Assembly (NCBI GenBank): GCA_947377705.1
Contig: CANCGU010000142.1
Coordinates: 1-6,975 of the forward strand
From: Comamonadaceae bacterium
GTDB lineage: Bacteria > Pseudomonadota > Gammaproteobacteria > Burkholderiales > Burkholderiaceae
Length of the DNA: 6,975 nt
Direction of reading: 5' to 3'
The translations under genes and the position numbers were made by a program. A model generated the notes under the pieces. The model ran no database searches, was not told the DNA's origin, and worked only from the letters and a program-made list of their open reading frames with translations. Positions 1-6,910 of the stretch are shown one piece after another. Each line of letters opens with the position of its first letter. The stretch's first letter is position 1.

Positions 1-35
1 AAACTTTCCGTGATTTGGCCGAGACTCAGTGCCAC
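1..35 (-). CDS. lpxD: UDP-3-O-acylglucosamine N-acyltransferase LpxD, N-terminal fragment (cut by window edge)
   Basis: Only the first 11 codons lie in the window. They begin with GTG at 35-33 and read M-A-L-S-L-G-Q-I-T-E-S. This matches the usual beginning of LpxD, where a short Met-Ser-Leu-x-Leu-Gly-Gln-Ile stretch opens the N-terminal uridine-binding domain. LpxD adds the second 3-hydroxyacyl chain to UDP-3-O-acylglucosamine in the cytoplasm, the third step of lipid A synthesis. The start lies 6 nt after the skp stop, and lpxD follows skp in the conserved proteobacterial order, which carries most of the weight here. No ATG is available close by. The only Shine-Dalgarno-like bases are a weak AAGTAA overlapping the skp stop. 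The assignment rests on position plus 11 residues, so it is good but not certain. Confidence 0.75.
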   Translation of the reverse strand, partial: MALSLGQITES

Positions 36-41
36 GGCAGA

Positions 42-548
42 TTACTTAGCTGAATTGATGACCTTGAGCACTTTGTCAGTGATGTCGTGCTTGGGGTTGA
101 TATAGACCGCCTCTTGCAGCACTAAGTCATACTTTTCGGCTTCAGCCACTTGCTTGATGATGCGATTGGCGCGTTCAAGTACTTGTTGAAATTCTTCATT
201 TTTGCGAGCGTTTAATTCCTCTTGGAACTCACGACGCTTGCGTTGAAAGTCTCGGTCTTGCTCACCCAATTGTTTTTGACGCGACAGGCGTTGTGACTCA
301 GACAACGTAGGGGCTTCACGTTCGAATTTTTCAACGGCAGTTTTTAAAGCATTACCCGCATCGTTCAAATCTTTTTCACGTTTGGAAAACTCTTGCTCTA
401 ACTTGGCCTGCGCTTGTTTGGCCGTGTTAGCTTCCTTGAAGATACGGTCGGTGTTGATAAAGCCGATACGAATTTCTTCAGCTTGTGCGCAAAATGCAGC
501 CAAGCTCAAAACAACAGCTAAGGAAATTTGACGAGTGAACATAGTCAT
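42..548 (-). CDS. skp: Periplasmic chaperone Skp/OmpH
   Basis: This is a 168-residue OmpH/Skp family protein, a periplasmic chaperone that holds unfolded outer-membrane proteins on their way to BamA. Residues 1-23 form a signal peptide with a short basic start, a hydrophobic core of about 8-20 and a likely signal peptidase I cut after Ala-Gln-Ala23. Cys20 is preceded by Phe, so it is not a lipobox. The mature chain opens with the family's Ile-Gly-Phe-Ile-Asn-Thr-Asp-Arg-Ile-Phe strand at about 28-37. A long Lys/Glu/Gln/Arg-rich stretch of about 43-135 follows and should form the coiled-coil tentacles. The C-terminal strand region ends near Tyr-Ile-Asn-Pro and Asp-Ile-Thr-Asp-Lys-Val. Length fits the family. 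The first ATG (548-546) shares one base with the bamA stop (TGATG), so coupled translation is likely. A second in-frame ATG at 542-540 is a possible alternative. Confidence 0.95.
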   Translation of the reverse strand: MTMFTRQISLAVVLSLAAFCAQAEEIRIGFINTDRIFKEANTAKQAQAKLEQEFSKREKDLNDAGNALKTAVEKFEREAPTLSESQRLSRQKQLGEQDRDFQRKRREFQEELNARKNEEFQQVLERANRIIKQVAEAEKYDLVLQEAVYINPKHDITDKVLKVINSAK

Positions 549-2848
549 CAGAAGGATGTCCCGATTTGGAATTGCAATTGTTGAATTCTATCGCCTGGGA
601 ATGAGCGCACAGGACGCGCCCAAGCAAAACGCAAAGGCCCCATGGGAGACACCCAACTCAACCCTAAGCCGTAAGCGCTGCGCAGCTGTCCGAGGTCAAC
701 TTTTTGAAACTCACCGTACACGTTGCCCATGTCATAAAAACCGTACAAGCGCAGAGATCGGTCATTGCCAGCGCCTGGGAATGGCACTAAGAATTCTGTG
801 TTGAGGGTGATCTTTTTCGCACCACCAATCACGGGGCCAGTGATATCACGAGGACCTAAAGTGCCTTGTTCGAAGCCACGCACAGACCCTAAACCACCCG
901 AGTAGTAGTTTTTATAGAAAGGCAAGTTTTGCCCGTTCATGCCTCGTCCAACACCAAGGTCCGCATTGAATGCAAAGGTGTACTGCTTCGTGATGGGGAA
1001 GTATTGTTGGTATTGGCCACCTAATTTGGCATAACGCGCGTCGCCCATCGCACCCAATTCGCTATTCAAGCGAATAAATTTACCGTTGTTGGGATTCAAA
1101 TAGCTGTCACGGCTGTCACGCGCCCACCCAGCGGTGACCGGAATATTTTGGGCAATGCAACCAAAACGTTGGCACAAGTCAGCATGCACACCCAACATGT
1201 TTGTGCCGGGAACAAGCTCAGTTCGCTCTGCCGCCGTTCCTACAAAAATACGGTCAAGCTCGCTGAATGGCAAACCAAAACGCAAACCCAAACCCGATGT
1301 GATCATGCGGTAGTTACCGCCCTGCTCAACATAAGGTTTGCTGGCGCGGTGATACAACTCAAAGGTACGCGAGACGCCGTCTTCCGTGAAATACGGGTCT
1401 GTGGTGTTGATGACGTAGTACTGGTTGTACTTGCTGGTGCTGACCTGAAGCCCTAAGTTATGACCTGAGCCAAAGACGTTGTCTTGCTGGATACCAAAAG
1501 AAAAGGTAACTTTTTCAGCGCTTGAAAAACCTGCGCCCACCGTCAACATGCCCGTCGGTTTCTCAACCACGTTGACATTCAAATCAACTTGATCTTGAGA
1601 AGAAGGCACTTCTTGGGTATCAATTTCGACATCCTTAAAGTAACCCAAGCGGTTCACCCGATCACGGGACAAACGAATTTTCTCGCCGTCATACCAAGAC
1701 GATTCGGTTTGGCGAAACTCACGGCGCACGATTTGGTCTCGCGTGCGGTTGTTGCCCGCAATGTTGATGCGACGAACATAGGCACGACGTGCAGGGTCTG
1801 CGACCAGCACCAATTTCACGCGGTTGGTAGCCCGGTCAATTTCAGGGCGCACATCCGTACGGGCAAATGCAAAACCAAAATTACCGAAGTACTCGTTGAA
1901 TGCTTTGGTTGTTTTAGCGACATCGTCCGCGTTGTAGGCCTGACCGGCTTTGATTTCAACCAAAGACTTGAACTCATCATCCTTGCCAAGGTAGTACCCC
2001 TCCATCGCCACTTCAGAGACCACGAAGCGGTCTCCCTCGGTGACGTTGATAGTGATGCTGATGTCTTGCTTATTGGGAGAAATCGCAACCTGTGTCGAAT
2101 CGATTCGAAACTCCAAGTAACCACGCGCCAAATACCAAGCGCGCAAAGTTTCCAAATCTGCATTGAGTTTGGTACGGGAATAACGGTCTGACTTGGTGTA
2201 CCAGCTTAGCCAGTTACCCGTGCCTTGATCGAACTGGTCGAGCAGCTTGGACTCATCAAATGCTTTGGCACCCACCACACGCATTTCTTTAATTTTGGCC
2301 AAATCGCCCTCTACTACCGTGAATGACAAATTCACACGGTTTCGATCACTGGGTGTGATCGTCGTGATGATTTCTGCGCCATACAAGCTGCGGTTGACGT
2401 ATTGACGCTTCAACTCTTGCTCGGCACGATCAGCCAAAGCCTTATCAAACGGTCGACCTTCGGCTAAACCGATGTCACGCAAAGCTTTGCGCAACACATC
2501 TTTGTCAAACTCTTTGGTGCCGATGAATTCCACCTGAGCAATGTTGGGGCGCTCCTCAACGATCAACACCAAGACATCGCCACTGACCTCAATGCGCACA
2601 TCCTTGAATAGACCTAAGGCAAACAAACTGCGAATCGCAGCAGCACCTTTTTCATCGGTGTAATCATCACCCACACGAAATGGAATAGAGGCAAATACGG
2701 TACCCGGCTCCACACGCTGCAAGCCTTCGACACGAATGTCACGCACATTGAAAGGGTCGGCAGCTAGCGCATTGAATGCCATCAGCGTACCGGCGATGAA
2801 TGCGGCAGTTTGGGCCAGTGTGGTGCGACGAAATTGAGAAAGTTGCAT
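548..2848 (-). CDS. bamA: Outer-membrane protein assembly factor BamA
   Basis: This encodes BamA (Omp85 family), the core of the BAM complex that folds and inserts beta-barrel proteins into the outer membrane. From the ATG at 2848 it is 766 residues, normal for the family. Residues 1-29 are a signal peptide, with a likely cut after Ala-Leu-Ala29. Five POTRA domains follow at roughly 33-100, 101-181, 184-272, 275-352 and 355-430. The C-terminal barrel begins near 433. The hallmark Val-Arg-Gly-Phe loop-6 motif is at 656-659, and the chain ends in Gly-Thr-Ser-Phe, the aromatic-terminated last strand expected for outer-membrane proteins. Two cysteines at 559 and 564 sit in the barrel just before a Gly-Trp-Ala-Arg-Asp strand. 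The frame is also open from a TTG at 2884, which would add 12 residues and overlap rseP. I chose the ATG because it gives a conventional signal peptide. The 23-nt leader after the rseP stop has no clear Shine-Dalgarno sequence. Confidence 0.97.
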   Translation of the reverse strand: MQLSQFRRTTLAQTAAFIAGTLMAFNALAADPFNVRDIRVEGLQRVEPGTVFASIPFRVGDDYTDEKGAAAIRSLFALGLFKDVRIEVSGDVLVLIVEERPNIAQVEFIGTKEFDKDVLRKALRDIGLAEGRPFDKALADRAEQELKRQYVNRSLYGAEIITTITPSDRNRVNLSFTVVEGDLAKIKEMRVVGAKAFDESKLLDQFDQGTGNWLSWYTKSDRYSRTKLNADLETLRAWYLARGYLEFRIDSTQVAISPNKQDISITINVTEGDRFVVSEVAMEGYYLGKDDEFKSLVEIKAGQAYNADDVAKTTKAFNEYFGNFGFAFARTDVRPEIDRATNRVKLVLVADPARRAYVRRINIAGNNRTRDQIVRREFRQTESSWYDGEKIRLSRDRVNRLGYFKDVEIDTQEVPSSQDQVDLNVNVVEKPTGMLTVGAGFSSAEKVTFSFGIQQDNVFGSGHNLGLQVSTSKYNQYYVINTTDPYFTEDGVSRTFELYHRASKPYVEQGGNYRMITSGLGLRFGLPFSELDRIFVGTAAERTELVPGTNMLGVHADLCQRFGCIAQNIPVTAGWARDSRDSYLNPNNGKFIRLNSELGAMGDARYAKLGGQYQQYFPITKQYTFAFNADLGVGRGMNGQNLPFYKNYYSGGLGSVRGFEQGTLGPRDITGPVIGGAKKITLNTEFLVPFPGAGNDRSLRLYGFYDMGNVYGEFQKVDLGQLRSAYGLGLSWVSPMGPLRFAWARPVRSFPGDRIQQLQFQIGTSF

Positions 2849-2871
2849 ATTTATGGGATGTATGGAGAGGC

Positions 2872-4242
2872 TCACGGAAGCCAACCTAGGCGAACCAGAT
2901 CGTTAAAAAGAGAAAAAACCATCAGTGTCACAAGTACCACCAAGCCCCCACGCTGCATGGCGTCAAGCCATTGAGGCGAAGGAGGATGCCCTGTGCAGGC
3001 CTCGTAAAGATAATACAACAGGTGTCCACCATCAAGGACTGGCAAAGGCAGCAGGTTAAACACGCCCAGACTGACACTGACCAGCGCTAAGTAGCTCAGA
3101 TAAGCACCCACACCCAGGCTTGCAGAACGCCCTGCGTAGTCCGCCATGGTGAGCGGGCCACTCAAGTTGTCAAGTGAGGCGTGACCGGTGAGCAAACGCC
3201 CCAACATATCGAACGTCATCACGATGACTTCCCATGTTTTGCTGATGGCTTTGTAGAGCCCATCGAAAACGCCATATTGAATCCAAACCTTCAGTGGCGG
3301 CTCACCCACCTGGGCACCGATACGCCCAATGGATTGATCGCCTTCGGCCACTTGCTCTGGCTTGACTTCGAATTGAAGCTGGCGTCCATCGCGTGACACA
3401 TCCCAGATTTGTGATGCAGGTGATTGGTGCTGACCACTGGCACGCACCATCGCCCGCAATGCCACGGCATCACTGACCACGCGGCCATCGATGCGCAACA
3501 CCTCATCACCACGCTGCAAGCCTGCGGCCTGAGCGGGTAGCCCTGTTTGCACAGCGCCCAAAACAGCACGACTCCATGCGCCTGTGAAACCGCGCGCCTG
3601 CCAAGCATTGCTATCTTTTGAAATAGTGCCTGTTGGCAGCTCGGGCAAATGCAGCAGGTGCGGCGTTTGTTTGCCTTGCGGCTGCACTTCCAAATAAACT
3701 GACGCCGTCTCTTTTTGAAGTAACCACCAACGCAAAGCATCAAGAGACGCCATCTCTTGCAACGCATCAGCAGAATCGCCCGCACGCAACACGGTGTCAC
3801 CACTGCGCAAGCCTGCCGACTCTGCGACTGAACCGGTCATAGGTGCCGCTAAGGTCGCCTGTGTTTCGTATTGCCCCAGCCAAAAAGTAGCTGCATACAA
3901 ACACACAGCCAATAGCAAATTGGCCAAAGGTCCTGCCGACACAATCGCAGTCCTCGCCCACAAAGATTGCCGGTTGAATGCCATCGGCGCATCTTGCGGC
4001 GCCACTTCGACCTCGTTCTCATCGAGCATCTTCACATAGCCGCCCAAAGGAATGAGGCTGATGCAAAACTCGGTATCTTGCCCTGCGTGAGGTTGATGCG
4101 ACTTCCAACGCAGCAACGGCTTACCAAATCCAATCGAAAAAGTCAGCACTTTCACGCCACACGCCACCGCCACGCGATAGTGCCCCCACTCGTGCACCGT
4201 GATGAGGACACCAAGTGCTAGCAAAAAGGCCCAGAGCGTCAT
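2872..4242 (-). CDS. rseP: RIP metalloprotease RseP (site-2 protease)
   Basis: This 456-residue inner-membrane zinc protease is close to the 450 residues of E. coli RseP. In the known system it cuts the anti-sigma factor RseA within the membrane after DegS, releasing sigma E during envelope stress. It also clears leftover signal peptides. The zinc motif His17-Glu18-x-x-His21 lies in the first membrane helix. The third ligand motif Asn-Leu-Leu-Pro-Leu-Pro-Val-Leu-Asp is at 396-404, with Asn396 and Asp404 matching E. coli Asn394 and Asp402. Two PDZ domains lie between, at about 128-200 and 225-300, each with a clear Gly-Asp-x-Val-Leu-Arg core (148-153 and 245-250). Membrane segments are visible near 3-20, 99-120, 378-400 and 430-447. 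It starts 6 nt after the dxr stop, with weak AAGTAAG bases overlapping that stop. Its place directly before bamA and skp joins envelope stress sensing with outer-membrane assembly. Confidence 0.97.
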   Translation of the reverse strand: MTLWAFLLALGVLITVHEWGHYRVAVACGVKVLTFSIGFGKPLLRWKSHQPHAGQDTEFCISLIPLGGYVKMLDENEVEVAPQDAPMAFNRQSLWARTAIVSAGPLANLLLAVCLYAATFWLGQYETQATLAAPMTGSVAESAGLRSGDTVLRAGDSADALQEMASLDALRWWLLQKETASVYLEVQPQGKQTPHLLHLPELPTGTISKDSNAWQARGFTGAWSRAVLGAVQTGLPAQAAGLQRGDEVLRIDGRVVSDAVALRAMVRASGQHQSPASQIWDVSRDGRQLQFEVKPEQVAEGDQSIGRIGAQVGEPPLKVWIQYGVFDGLYKAISKTWEVIVMTFDMLGRLLTGHASLDNLSGPLTMADYAGRSASLGVGAYLSYLALVSVSLGVFNLLPLPVLDGGHLLYYLYEACTGHPPSPQWLDAMQRGGLVVLVTLMVFSLFNDLVRLGWLP

Positions 4243-4248
4243 GGTGGC

Positions 4249-5460
4249 TTACTTGGCCAAAAGACGGACAACGTCTTCAGCCTTCGCACGGGCCTGCCCA
4301 TCAATCGCCAACAAATCGTCCAAGTCATGTGGCGTGGCTGGGGAAAGACGCGCTAGACAGTTTTGATTCACATCATGTATTTGGTCAAAGCGAATGCGAC
4401 GCTCTAAGAAAGCGGCCACCGCAATTTCGTTAGCCGCATTGAGAACAGCCGTTGTTCCGCGCGGGCCACGCAAAGCGTCCCAAGCCAAATGAATACCGGC
4501 AAAACGGGTTGGATGGCCATGGTCATCCAACGCTTCAAAAGTCATGGCGGATAAGGCATGAAAGTCCAAATTTTGCGCACCAGATGCCATGCGCTCGGGC
4601 CAGCTCAAGCCATAAGCAATAGGCACGCGCATATCGGGCGTTCCGAGTTGCGCCACCACCGATGTGTCACGGTACTGCACCATGGAATGGATGATGCTTT
4701 GTGGATGAATCACCACCTCCAAGCGCTCGGGTGGCAAGCCAAACAAATAACGCGCCTCAATGACTTCCAGCGCTTTGTTCATCATGGTGGCTGAATCCAC
4801 CGAAATTTTGCGGCCCATCACCCAGTTGGGGTGTGCACAGGCTTGCTCAGGTGTGACGTCTTTGAGTGTGGCTAACTCACGCGTGCGAAACGGTCCACCT
4901 GAAGCGGTCAGAATGATTTTTTCAACGCGTGTATCCCATGTGGACACATCTTCTGGCAATGACTGAAAAATAGCAGAGTGCTCGCTGTCAATGGGCAACA
5001 GCGTTGCGCCCCCTTGCTTGACCGCATCTAAAAATACTTCAGCCCCCACTACCAAGGCCTCTTTGTTGGCCAGCAGAAGCCGTTTGCCAGCGCGTGCTGC
5101 GGCCAAGCAAGGCGACAAACCCGCGGCTCCAACGATCGCCGCCATGACGGCGTGCACATCGGGATGCGATGAAACTTCATCTAAAGCCGCAGCACCACTG
5201 AGAACCTGAGTCTGCAAACCTTCGGCCTGAAGTTTGTCTTTGAGCTGTTGCGCAGCGGGCACATGCGCCATCACCGCAAAGCGCGGTTTGAACTGTGCAC
5301 ATTGGCGCAGCATCACATCAACTTGGGTCGCACCTGTGAGCGCAAAAATTTGAAATCGTTCAGGGTGACGTGCAATCACGTCCAAGGTATTGGTTCCAAT
5401 TGAGCCCGTAGAGCCTAGCACTGTGATGCGTTGAGGCATAACCACTAGATGTCGATCCAT
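4249..5460 (-). CDS. dxr: 1-deoxy-D-xylulose 5-phosphate reductoisomerase
   Basis: Dxr (IspC) converts 1-deoxy-D-xylulose 5-phosphate to 2-C-methyl-D-erythritol 4-phosphate using NADPH, the committed step of the MEP isoprenoid pathway, in the cytosol. From the ATG at 5460 it is 403 residues (E. coli 398). The NADPH-binding Gly-Ser-Thr-Gly-Ser-Ile-Gly is at 16-22. The metal ligands Asp158 and Glu160 lie in Pro-Ile-Asp-Ser-Glu-His, and Glu232 in Asn-Lys-Ala-Leu-Glu corresponds to E. coli Glu231. The Ser-Gly-Gly loop is at 187-189, and the catalytic-loop stretch His-Pro-Asn-Trp-Val-Met-Gly begins at 210. All key residues are present. Three starts are possible: GTG 5463 (GTGA overlap with cdsA), ATG 5460 (TGATG overlap) and ATG 5439. 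I took 5460 for the stop/start overlap. Family alignment, where the protein usually begins only a few residues before the nucleotide-binding loop, would equally support 5439. Confidence 0.96.
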   Translation of the reverse strand: MDRHLVVMPQRITVLGSTGSIGTNTLDVIARHPERFQIFALTGATQVDVMLRQCAQFKPRFAVMAHVPAAQQLKDKLQAEGLQTQVLSGAAALDEVSSHPDVHAVMAAIVGAAGLSPCLAAARAGKRLLLANKEALVVGAEVFLDAVKQGGATLLPIDSEHSAIFQSLPEDVSTWDTRVEKIILTASGGPFRTRELATLKDVTPEQACAHPNWVMGRKISVDSATMMNKALEVIEARYLFGLPPERLEVVIHPQSIIHSMVQYRDTSVVAQLGTPDMRVPIAYGLSWPERMASGAQNLDFHALSAMTFEALDDHGHPTRFAGIHLAWDALRGPRGTTAVLNAANEIAVAAFLERRIRFDQIHDVNQNCLARLSPATPHDLDDLLAIDGQARAKAEDVVRLLAK

Positions 5461-6296
5461 CACACCGATTGTGCCAACATCATGGCCAACGGCAAGGTAG
5501 GCAACAAAGCGTCTACACGGTCAAGCACACCGCCGTGGCCCGGTAACAATTGGCTGCTGTCTTTCATACCTGCGCTGCGCTTGACCAAAGACTCGACCAA
5601 ATCGCCTGCCACGCTCATGAGCGTCAAGAACACAGTGGCCAGTACCAAGAACGGGGCGCCACGGCTATAGAGCCGGGTGTAGAGGCTGGGGCTGTCTACC
5701 CCGTATTGCGTATCGATCCAAATCCACACACCCGCCATCAGCAGCACGCCCACCATGCCGCCCCACACACCTTCCCAGCTTTTGCCAGGACTGATGGCAG
5801 GCGCAAGCTTTCGACGGCCAAATGCACGACCCGAAAAATAAGCCGCAATGTCAGCCATCCACACCAAGAACAGCACTGACAGCAAAAAGTTCATGCCAAT
5901 GACTTTCGCTTGGTACATGGCTAGCCATGTCAGCCACAAAGCCAACACACCCACCACCAAACGTAAAGCACGCGAAATCGTGGCCCAGCGCTCTACGCCA
6001 TGGCGAATCAACCAACCTGCCACCAAGACCCACGCAGCCCCCGTGATGGCCCACACATTTGCCGGCGCTTCATACGCCCAACGCGCAGACCATGCGTACA
6101 AACACAGCATCACACACACCGCGGCCACTCGCAAAGAGCCACGCATGGCAAAGCCGTTCAGACGGCCCCACTCCCATGCACCTGCCGCGATAAGCACAAG
6201 CGTGAGCCCAGCCAACGGCTCAGCAGTGCCAGCCAACAAAGCGGGCAGTAAAAGCGCCAACAAAACCAGCGCGGTGATGACGCGTTGCTTCAGCAT
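5460..6296 (-). CDS. cdsA: Phosphatidate cytidylyltransferase (CDP-diglyceride synthase)
   Basis: CdsA makes CDP-diacylglycerol from phosphatidic acid and CTP at the inner membrane. This is the branch point to phosphatidylethanolamine, phosphatidylglycerol and cardiolipin. The 278 residues (E. coli 285) are mostly hydrophobic, with about eight apparent membrane segments. The complete family signature is visible at 236-262, running from Ser-Leu-Val-Lys-Arg through Lys-Asp and Pro-Gly-His-Gly-Gly to Asp-Arg-Val-Asp. Upstream are the conserved Trp-Met-Ala-Asp-Ile-Ala-Ala-Tyr-Phe stretch (146-154) and Ser-Pro-Gly-Lys-Ser-Trp-Glu-Gly (169-176). The start Met-Leu-Lys-Gln-Arg-Val-Ile-Thr-Ala-Leu is typical for the family, so the N-terminus is intact. 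It begins only 5 nt after the frr stop with no clear Shine-Dalgarno sequence, where uppS would normally lie between them. Its TGA overlaps the dxr start. Confidence 0.96.
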   Translation of the reverse strand: MLKQRVITALVLLALLLPALLAGTAEPLAGLTLVLIAAGAWEWGRLNGFAMRGSLRVAAVCVMLCLYAWSARWAYEAPANVWAITGAAWVLVAGWLIRHGVERWATISRALRLVVGVLALWLTWLAMYQAKVIGMNFLLSVLFLVWMADIAAYFSGRAFGRRKLAPAISPGKSWEGVWGGMVGVLLMAGVWIWIDTQYGVDSPSLYTRLYSRGAPFLVLATVFLTLMSVAGDLVESLVKRSAGMKDSSQLLPGHGGVLDRVDALLPTLPLAMMLAQSV

Positions 6297-6301
6297 CTGG
6301 C

Positions 6302-6862
6302 TTAGACCGCCATGATTTCGTGTTCTTTGCTGGCAATGAGCTTGTCAATCTCAGCAATGTGGCTGTCTGTCACTTTTTGGATATCGGCTTCTGCACGTTT
6401 TTGGTCGTCTTCAGAAGCGAGTTTGTCTTTCACCAATTTCTTCACGGATTCGTTGGCATCACGGCGCAGATTTCGCACGGCGACCTTGGCGTTCTCACCT
6501 TCGGTGCGAACCACTTTGGTCAGCTCTTTGCGACGCTCTTCCGACATAGGAGGCATAGGCACGCGAATCAACTCGCCCATCGATGAAGGGTTCAAACCTA
6601 AATCGCTGTCGCGAATGGCTTTTTCAATCTTGGCACCCATGGGCTTTTCCCAAGGCTGCACGCTCAAGGTGCGGGCGTCCAACAAAGACACGTTGGCCAC
6701 TTGGCTGATCGGCACCATAGAGCCGTAGTAATCGACTTGCACAGAATCTAACAAGGATGGGCTAGGACGGCCGGTGCGAATTTTGGTCAAGCTGTTGCTG
6801 AAGGCCGCAATCGATTGGCCCATTTTGGTTTCTGTGGTTTTCTTGATGTCAGCGATGGTCAT
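6302..6862 (-). CDS. frr: Ribosome recycling factor
   Basis: RRF works with EF-G after termination to split the post-termination 70S ribosome and free the mRNA. The protein is 186 residues (E. coli 185) and aligns along its whole length with the family. The helical arm includes Lys-Ile-Arg-Thr-Gly-Arg at 27-32. The small domain follows, with Asp-Leu-Gly-Leu-Asn-Pro at 87-92 and Arg-Val-Pro-Met-Pro-Pro at 100-105. The return helices carry Val-Arg-Asn-Leu-Arg-Arg-Asp-Ala-Asn at 129-137, where Arg133 matches the functionally important E. coli Arg132. The C-terminus Glu-Ile-Met-Ala-Val is a common betaproteobacterial ending, so the gene is complete. Residue 33 is Pro (Gly-Arg-Pro-Ser-Pro) where E. 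coli has Ala. The ATG at 6862 has a strong AGGAG 6 nt upstream. It follows pyrH by 48 nt, the standard arrangement. Confidence 0.98.
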   Translation of the reverse strand: MTIADIKKTTETKMGQSIAAFSNSLTKIRTGRPSPSLLDSVQVDYYGSMVPISQVANVSLLDARTLSVQPWEKPMGAKIEKAIRDSDLGLNPSSMGELIRVPMPPMSEERRKELTKVVRTEGENAKVAVRNLRRDANESVKKLVKDKLASEDDQKRAEADIQKVTDSHIAEIDKLIASKEHEIMAV

Positions 6863-6910
6863 GTTGTGCTCCTGAAGCAGCGCAGTGTGAGATTCGGAAA
6901 AATTGGGGAA
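6863..6910 (-). other. pyrH-frr intergenic spacer
   Basis: This 48-nt spacer is the longest non-coding stretch in the window. Apart from the frr ribosome binding site I see no strong -35/-10 pair, no GC-rich hairpin followed by a T run, and no repeat. Read-through transcription from pyrH into frr is the simplest reading. Confidence 0.6.
6869..6873 (-). promoter_or_regulatory. Ribosome binding site of frr (AGGAG)
   Basis: On the minus strand, AGGAG lies at 6873-6869, followed by a 6-nt spacer and the ATG at 6862. It is the only canonical Shine-Dalgarno sequence before a gene start in the window, and it fixes the frr start. Confidence 0.85.

Noticed and set aside
480..500. Cysteine at residue 20 of Skp as a possible lipoprotein site
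   Set aside because: The residue before the cysteine is Phe rather than Gly, Ala or Ser, and a good signal peptidase I site (Ala-Gln-Ala) follows.
591..783. Repeated 12-base string CGCCTGGGAATG near 592 and 772
   Set aside because: The two copies encode Phe-Pro-Gly turns in different parts of BamA in the same frame. Shared codons explain them, and there is no further flanking similarity.
1589..2191. Plus-strand open frame of 200 codons inside bamA
   Set aside because: It lies wholly antisense to conserved POTRA-domain coding sequence, has no recognisable domain, and is explained by codon bias of the real gene.
2885..2960. Possible promoter upstream of bamA, with GGTACTT resembling a sigma E -35 near 2949
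   Set aside because: There is no matching GTCTAA-like -10 at the right spacing, and the bases encode the C-terminal helix of RseP.
3291..3803. Minus-strand open frame of 170 codons in another frame within rseP
   Set aside because: It overlaps the well-supported PDZ-domain coding sequence of rseP and shows no conserved motif.
5848..6315. Plus-strand open frame of 155 codons opposite cdsA and the frr end
   Set aside because: It is antisense to an intact cdsA. Its composition is rich in Thr, Ala, Lys and His, typical of reversed membrane-protein codons, and it contains no cis-prenyltransferase motif, so it is not a displaced uppS.
6312..6728. Plus-strand open frame of 138 codons opposite frr
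   Set aside because: Shadow of the highly conserved frr gene, with no family resemblance or ribosome site.
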